NCBI GenBank assembly: GCA_000436695.1
Contig: HF992583.1
Location: forward strand, 10,222-21,405
Reading direction: 5' to 3'
From: Prevotella sp. CAG:1185
Lineage (GTDB): Bacteria; Bacteroidota; Bacteroidia; Bacteroidales; Bacteroidaceae
Length of the DNA stretch: 11,184 bases
Below the pieces are notes generated by a model. The model was not told the DNA's origin. It saw only the letters and a list, made by a program, of their open reading frames with translations, and did not search any database. Below, piece after piece: positions 7,193-11,184 of this stretch; position 1 is the stretch's first letter, and the number at the start of each line of letters is the position of its first letter. The position numbers and the translations under genes were made by a program.

Positions 7193-7811
7193 ATGCGGGC
7201 AATACTGACAGTTGTTTGCACTATGCTGATGAGTATTCTGACGTTGGCATCTTGTGCGCAGAGCAATCATAAAAAAGAAAATAACATGAGCGGAAAGAAA
7301 ATATTGGTGGCCTTCTTCTCGCGTGCCGGCGAGAACTACAACGTGGGCTACATAAAGAAAGGCAACACACAGATAATAGCCGAGATGATAGCTGCCTAAA
7401 CAGGCGGCACGCTGTTTCACATTGAGCCTGTAACGCCTTATCCCGCCGGATATGACGAATGTATCGAAGTGGCAAAAAAGGAGCTTAACGCCAATGCGCG
7501 CCCTGAGATAAAAGGAGATGTAAGCGTAGAAGACTATGATGTGATTTTTTCTCGGTTATCCCAACTGGTGGGGCGATGTTCCGATGGCTGTTTACACGTT
7601 TATCGAAAAGCATGACTGGCACGGCAAAATAGTCGTACCGTTCTGCACGCATGAGGGCAGCGGACTTGGCGCCACAGAGAGCAGACTGAAGAGGGCTTGC
7701 GTGGGAGCAACTTTTATGAAAGGACTTGCCGTGCAGGGCATAACCGCCCAGAACAGCCGCTCGCAGGCCGGTTAGGATGTGGCCGGATGGCTTGGCGGAA
7801 TGAATTTTTAA
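7193..7811 (+). pseudogene. Lipoprotein flavodoxin, inactivated by two stops and a frameshift
   Basis: The reading starts MRAILTVVCTMLMSI and has a lipoprotein signal ending LASC, so the ancestor was an envelope-anchored flavodoxin. The flavodoxin domain begins MSGKKILVAFFSRAGENYNV, with the FMN phosphate loop region SRAG...GNT. An in-frame TAA (7397-7399) follows AEMIAA, and the same frame goes on with TGGTLFHIEPVTPYP to DYDVIF. At 7545-7550 six T stand where five would keep frame; the +1 frame then reads LGYPNWWGDVPMAVYTF and PFCTHEGSGLG. A TAG (7773-7775) interrupts it before DVAGWLGGMNF and the final TAA (7809-7811). Corrected, it would encode about 205 residues, normal for the family. 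Good conservation between the lesions suggests recent loss. The spacing implies it was cotranscribed with the SnoaL-like gene. Confidence 0.88.
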
Positions 7812-7958
7812 CCCCAACCGATTATCCGGATTTGGCAATACGACAACAGAAAAACAATAAGACGGCTGAAAACGTCCGGCCATTTGTAGTATTAAAACCA
7901 TGTGCATCCTAAATAACATGAAAAAGTATAGGACAATTAAAAAGATAATAAGCAGACG

Positions 7959-8786
7959 ATGAAAAATAATGTAATGATATTGACCGGTGCCGGTCAGATA
8001 GGTATGGCCATTGCCCGTAGGATGGGCTACGGTATGAAGATTGTTATAGGCGACAAGCGCAAGGATAACGCAGATGCAATAGCCGACATTATGAACAAGG
8101 CCGGATTCGACGCTGTACCTGTGGTTATGGATCTCTCGTCGCGCGAGTCGGTCCTGTCGATGATAGACGAGGCAAGACGATACGGCGACATACGCATGTT
8201 TGTAAATGCCGCCGGCGTGTCGCCCAGTCAGGCGTCGGTTGAGACCATTCTGCACGTAGATCTCTACGGAACGGCGGTTCTTCTTGAAGAGGTCGGCAAC
8301 GTGATAGCCGAAGGCGGCGTCGGCATAACCATATCGAGCCAGTCGGGCCACCGCATGCCTGCCCTTGGAGCAGAGATAGACGAGCAGCTCGCCATGACGC
8401 CCACAGAAGACCTTCTGAAACTGGATGTGCTTCAGCCGGTCAACATACGCGACACTCTGCACGCCTATCAGCTGGCAAAGCGTTGCAACGTGAAGCGCGT
8501 CATGTACGAGTCAGTGCGCTGGGGCAGGCGCGGTGCGCGCATCAATTCCATCTCGCCGGGCATTATAGTCACGCCGCTTGCCATTGACGAGTTTAACGGT
8601 CCGCGCGGCAACTTCTACAAGAATATGTTTGCCAAATGTCCGGCAGGCCGTCCCGGCACGGCAGACGAGGTGGCTAATGTTGCCGAACTGCTGATGAGCG
8701 ACCGCGGGGCCTTCATCACCGGTTCCGATTTTCTTGTAGACGGCGGAGCCACAGCGTCTTATTTCTATGGTCCGCTTCGCCCCTGA
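7959..8786 (+). CDS. Short-chain dehydrogenase/reductase (SDR) with extended Ser-Tyr spacing
   Basis: A 275-residue cytoplasmic NAD(P)-dependent oxidoreductase. TGAGQIG (9-15) is the cofactor loop, Asp32 ends the second strand, Asp59 contacts adenine, and NAAG is at 83-86. The catalytic Ser is S127 or S129 (ITISSQSGHR), and Tyr170 and Lys174 form YxxxK in HAYQLAKR. SPGIIVTP and GSDFLVDGG complete the fold. Ser and Tyr are about 41-43 residues apart; classical members have about 13. The extra segment (about 131-165) is acidic and Leu-rich. The same kind of spacing is known in 3-alpha-hydroxysteroid dehydrogenase-like SDRs, so a bulky alicyclic substrate is possible (inference). It lies 147 bp after the flavodoxin pseudogene with no clear promoter between, so it is probably read from the operator-controlled promoter upstream. 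Confidence 0.88.
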   Translation: MKNNVMILTGAGQIGMAIARRMGYGMKIVIGDKRKDNADAIADIMNKAGFDAVPVVMDLSSRESVLSMIDEARRYGDIRMFVNAAGVSPSQASVETILHVDLYGTAVLLEEVGNVIAEGGVGITISSQSGHRMPALGAEIDEQLAMTPTEDLLKLDVLQPVNIRDTLHAYQLAKRCNVKRVMYESVRWGRRGARINSISPGIIVTPLAIDEFNGPRGNFYKNMFAKCPAGRPGTADEVANVAELLMSDRGAFITGSDFLVDGGATASYFYGPLRP

Positions 8787-8790
8787 TGCC

Positions 8791-8956
8791 TTTGTCTGAT
8801 ATGTTAGCGCAAGTGTCGGCAGACAAAAGGGCGGCCGCTTTATGCCGCAAGCCGAATAAGGCTTATGGCAAGTACGGACGTCCGATGCTGAAGACATCAT
8901 GACAGAATGTAGACTTCAGACTGTATGACCGTGGCATTTGGCATACAGCCTGAAGT
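8791..8956. other. Structured intergenic DNA after the SDR gene (three inverted repeats)
   Basis: TTTGTCTG (8791-8798) pairs with CAGACAAA (8820-8827). GCGGC (8831-8835) pairs with GCCGC (8844-8848). The largest stem joins 8913-8930 and 8940-8956, with one mismatch and one bulge around a 9-base loop, with ACTTCAG at the base and CTGTATG higher in the stem. No long T run follows any of them. The last one ends about 20 bp before the -33 region of the AraC gene. It may end the SDR transcript or serve as an operator. Confidence 0.45.
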
Positions 8957-8976
8957 TGTATTATTGTCATTATTGC

Positions 8977-9007
8977 TTGTTTATGTCAGCTTTAAGGCTT
9001 ATCTTTG
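8977..9007 (+). promoter_or_regulatory. Promoter of the AraC-type regulator gene
   Basis: TTG (8977-8979) and TATCTTTG (9000-9007) are 20 bases apart, fitting the Bacteroidota -33/-7 arrangement. Unlike the two operator-linked promoters it has a -33 match and no TTTGATT half-sites, so the regulator is probably made independently of its own operator. Confidence 0.6.
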
Positions 9008-9036
9008 TAATCAGTGAACGAAAACAGAATAAAGTT

Positions 9037-9939
9037 ATGATAGAGAATCTTGCTGAATTTTATGAGCGCATAGGACGCAGCGACCTTGCAGCCGAGGCAT
9101 ACATCAAGGACAAGCCGTATTTCACCGTGCAGGATAGCGCGTGCCGCATAGGGCATGTGTCGTTCAGCTATCGTGATTTCTATAAGGTGGCGCTTGTGCT
9201 TGAAACGGGCAAGCTCTATTATGCCGACAAGTGGATTATGGTAGACCGTCCGGCCCTGATGTTCTCTAATCCTATGATACCCTATGCCTGGGAAGCCATG
9301 GGCAACGCCAAGGGCAGAGGATGCTTCTGTATATTCAACGAGGCATTTATAGAGGCAAGCGAGAAAATGGGTACACTGGCCGATACGCCGCTCTTCAATC
9401 CGTCGAAAGAACGCATCTATTTCTTGAATGACGATGTGCTGAAAAGCGTAACCGAGATATTCGATAAGATGCGCCGTGAGCTGCAGACCGACTATTCGCA
9501 GAAGCTCGACATCCTGCGGTGCTATGTTCATCTCATGGTGCATGAGGCAATGAAGGCAGCACCAACCAGCACTTATGTTCCCCACAAAAATGCCGCCCAG
9601 CGCATAGCCGAGCTGTTCTTGGCACTGCTCGACCGCCAGTTTCCGATAGAATGGCCGAAGAAAATATTGCGGCTGAAGTCGGCCACCGACTTTGCCGACC
9701 GCCTGTCTATACATGTCAACCATCTTAACAGGGTGGTGAAGGCCACGACAGGGCGTACCACGTCCGACCTGATCAACTCGCGCATTGCCCAGGAGGGAGT
9801 GCAGCTGTTGCAGCACAGCAGGCTCAGCATCAGCGAGATAGCATACAGCCTCGGCTTCGAGGAGCTGTCTTCGTTCAGTAACTTTATAAAGAAACGGACG
9901 GGCAGTTCGCCTACCGAGCTCAGAGAAGTAGCGGGCTGA
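9037..9939 (+). CDS. AraC-family transcriptional regulator
   Basis: A 300-residue DNA-binding regulator. The N-terminal part (about 25-130) looks like a cupin-type sensor domain, with strands around KVALVLETGKLYYAD and RPALMFSNP. A helical linker runs at about 133-175. The C-terminal AraC domain has two helix-turn-helix units: about 215-236 (SATDFADRLSIHVNHLNRVV) and about 264-290 (SISEIAYSLGFEELSSFSNF), followed by the usual SPTELR. The frame is open back to 8938, but those 33 extra residues overlap the promoter, so I choose the ATG at 9037. The gene sits between the two units that carry the twin operator, which suggests that it controls them. The effector is unknown; the targets suggest an electrophile, carbonyl or redox signal. 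Confidence 0.92.
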   Translation: MIENLAEFYERIGRSDLAAEAYIKDKPYFTVQDSACRIGHVSFSYRDFYKVALVLETGKLYYADKWIMVDRPALMFSNPMIPYAWEAMGNAKGRGCFCIFNEAFIEASEKMGTLADTPLFNPSKERIYFLNDDVLKSVTEIFDKMRRELQTDYSQKLDILRCYVHLMVHEAMKAAPTSTYVPHKNAAQRIAELFLALLDRQFPIEWPKKILRLKSATDFADRLSIHVNHLNRVVKATTGRTTSDLINSRIAQEGVQLLQHSRLSISEIAYSLGFEELSSFSNFIKKRTGSSPTELREVAG

Positions 9940-9955
9940 TGCCGCTGCTTTTTTT
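9930..9955 (+). terminator. Intrinsic terminator overlapping the araC-type stop codon
   Basis: AGCGG (9930-9934) pairs with CCGCT (9942-9946), with an extra G-C pair and a one-base bulge, around a TGAT loop that contains most of the stop codon. GC and a run of seven T follow. The stem is short, so strength is uncertain. Confidence 0.55.
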
Positions 9956-10023
9956 GTGGAAACAGTTTGCGCGGATACAGGCAGACGTCATGGTGAGTCA
10001 CGGATAATGCGTGCAGAAGCATA

Positions 10024-10055
10024 ATTGTTTGATTTGAGTAAACTATGGTTTGATT
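10024..10055 (+). promoter_or_regulatory. Putative AraC-type operator upstream of the aldo/keto reductase gene
   Basis: TTTGATT half-sites at 10028-10034 and 10049-10055 are again 21 bp apart. The element differs from 6643-6674 at only three positions (the 16th, 19th and 20th), all between the half-sites. It ends 28 bp before the -7 box, against 29 bp at the other copy. Confidence 0.65.
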
Positions 10056-10083
10056 TAAAAAAATATGTCAGCCGGAAACTATC

Positions 10084-10091
10084 TAACTTTG
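10084..10091 (+). promoter_or_regulatory. Promoter -7 box of the aldo/keto reductase gene
   Basis: TAACTTTG lies about 30 bp before the start codon at 10121. The 11 bases CTAACTTTGCG are identical to the SnoaL-like promoter. There is no -33 TTTG at normal spacing. Confidence 0.65.
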
Positions 10092-10120
10092 CGTCTATAT
10101 ACGAATAATATGCGCAAAAT

Positions 10121-11119
10121 ATGAAATACAGAGAATTAGGCAGAAGCGGGCTGAGTGTTTCGGCTGTCGGGCTAGGATGTATGGGCATGAGCCATGCATA
10201 TGGTGCTCCGGCGGATAAGGCCGAAATGACACAACTTATAGCCAAGGCCGTAGATTATGGCTATACGTTTTTTGATACGGCAGAAGTTTATGGCACCCCA
10301 GACAGTCCTTATGACAACGAAATTCTTGTAGGCAGTGCCTTGAAACCTTTTCGCGACAAAGTGGTAATAGCCACAAAATTCGGACTGAAATTTGATGCCG
10401 TGAGCGGAAAAATTCCTTATCCGCTTGTGGCCGATTCGCGGCCTGAGGCGATAAGGCAAAGTGTTGAAGGCTCGTTGAGGCGCCTGCAGACTGACCACAT
10501 AGACCTTTATTATCAGCACCGCATCGACCCGCACGTAGAGCCTGAGGCGGTGGCGGAGGTTATGGCTGCGCTGATAAAAGAAGGGAAAGTGCTTCACTGG
10601 GGCATTTCTGAGACAACAGAAGAAGCTGTGAGGCGTGCCCATGCCGTGTGTCCTCTCACGGCCATACAGAACCGCTATTCTATGATGGCACGTTGGCACG
10701 AGTCGCTTTTTCCTGTACTCGAGGAACTCGGAATAGGTTTTGTGGCCTTCTCGCCGCTGGCCAACGGCCTTCTTACATGCAGGTATACGGCCGAGAGCCG
10801 TTTTGAGTCGGGCACCGACTACCGTTCTTCCATGCCTCAGTTCCGTAAAGAAAGCTATGCCGACAACCGTGAATTGCTGGAGCTTTTGCGCCGTTATGCC
10901 GAAATCAAGCATGCGTCTCCGGCACAGATATCCTTGGCGTGGATGCTCTGCAGAAAGCCATGGATAGCAGCCATTCCGGGCACACGCAAACTTAACCGCC
11001 TGGCCGAGAATGGCGGAGCTGCTGATATAGAGCTTACGCAGGAAGAAATAAAAGCCATAGACAGGGCACTGGATAATATGAAGATGTCGTCCGTATTCGG
11101 AGGAAGCAAAGTAAAATAA
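10121..11119 (+). CDS. Aldo/keto reductase
   Basis: A 332-residue cytoplasmic NADPH-dependent carbonyl reductase with a TIM-barrel fold. The N terminus MKYRELGRSGLSVSAVGLGC and the GMSHAYG segment are typical of the bacterial aldo/keto reductase group. The catalytic tetrad is complete: Asp52 and Tyr57 in FFDTAEVYG, Lys86 in IATKFG, and His133 in YYQHRID. The cofactor-binding end IPGTRKLNRLAEN (285-297) is present. Length is normal. It has its own promoter with the twin operator and is the gene next to the AraC-type regulator. Such enzymes reduce aldehydes, ketones or sugars; the substrate cannot be read from sequence. Activity as a detoxifying carbonyl reductase is an inference from the regulon. 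Confidence 0.94.
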   Translation: MKYRELGRSGLSVSAVGLGCMGMSHAYGAPADKAEMTQLIAKAVDYGYTFFDTAEVYGTPDSPYDNEILVGSALKPFRDKVVIATKFGLKFDAVSGKIPYPLVADSRPEAIRQSVEGSLRRLQTDHIDLYYQHRIDPHVEPEAVAEVMAALIKEGKVLHWGISETTEEAVRRAHAVCPLTAIQNRYSMMARWHESLFPVLEELGIGFVAFSPLANGLLTCRYTAESRFESGTDYRSSMPQFRKESYADNRELLELLRRYAEIKHASPAQISLAWMLCRKPWIAAIPGTRKLNRLAENGGAADIELTQEEIKAIDRALDNMKMSSVFGGSKVK

Positions 11120-11184
11120 CATGAATTTCAAGAGTATGAAGAAAACAGGTTCATCCGACATTTCGCGTGATAGTTGTTAATTAA

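Noticed and set aside
7397..7775. Stop-codon readthrough or recoding in the flavodoxin gene
   Set aside because: A frameshift lies between the two stops, and TAA ends several normal genes here, so decay of the gene is simpler.
7900..7962. A 20-codon ORF whose TGA overlaps the SDR start codon (ATGA)
   Set aside because: Too short and too basic, with no clear ribosome site. The overlap could be chance, though a leader peptide is not excluded.
11121..11180. A 19-codon ORF directly after the aldo/keto reductase (MNFKSMKKTGSSDISRDSC)
   Set aside because: No recognisable family and the window ends here. It might be the start of a degraded gene, but nothing supports a call.

Overview
The window looks like chromosomal DNA from a Bacteroidales bacterium, most likely Prevotella or a close relative. 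The reasons are several Bacteroidota -7 promoter boxes (TAnnTTTG), mostly weak Shine-Dalgarno sequences, two GLPGLI-family proteins next to a TonB-plug outer-membrane protein, and a meso-diaminopimelate dehydrogenase of the Bacteroidota type. The genus is inferred from protein style only.

Left part (1-5460). The 3' end of an aminopeptidase C gene enters on the + strand. A repeat-rich intergenic element and a bidirectional terminator follow. A leftward three-gene unit converges on that terminator: two tandem paralogous GLPGLI secreted proteins (4048-4944 and 3115-4017), then a TonB-plug/beta-barrel protein (548-3121). The last GLPGLI stop overlaps the barrel gene's start in ATGGTAA. The unit probably builds one cell-envelope system of unknown function. 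Upstream is a leader of about 290 bp with a candidate distal promoter.

Middle (5359-6746). A 102-bp near-perfect inverted repeat abuts the 3' end of ddh, a leftward lysine and peptidoglycan-precursor gene. A 383-bp divergent intergenic region follows, with promoters for both directions.

Right part (6643-11184). This is a small redox locus on the + strand: an NTF2/SnoaL-like protein, a lipoprotein flavodoxin disabled by two in-frame stops and one frameshift, an SDR oxidoreductase with an unusual Ser-Tyr spacing, an AraC-type regulator, and an aldo/keto reductase. The SnoaL-like gene and the aldo/keto reductase gene each have the same 32-bp upstream element (29 of 32 positions identical). It carries two TTTGATT half-sites 21 bp apart and sits 28-29 bp before an identical -7 region. 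I infer that the AraC-type protein encoded between them controls both promoters, so the locus is one local regulon. This regulon and the GLPGLI/TonB-plug unit are the parts most worth following up.
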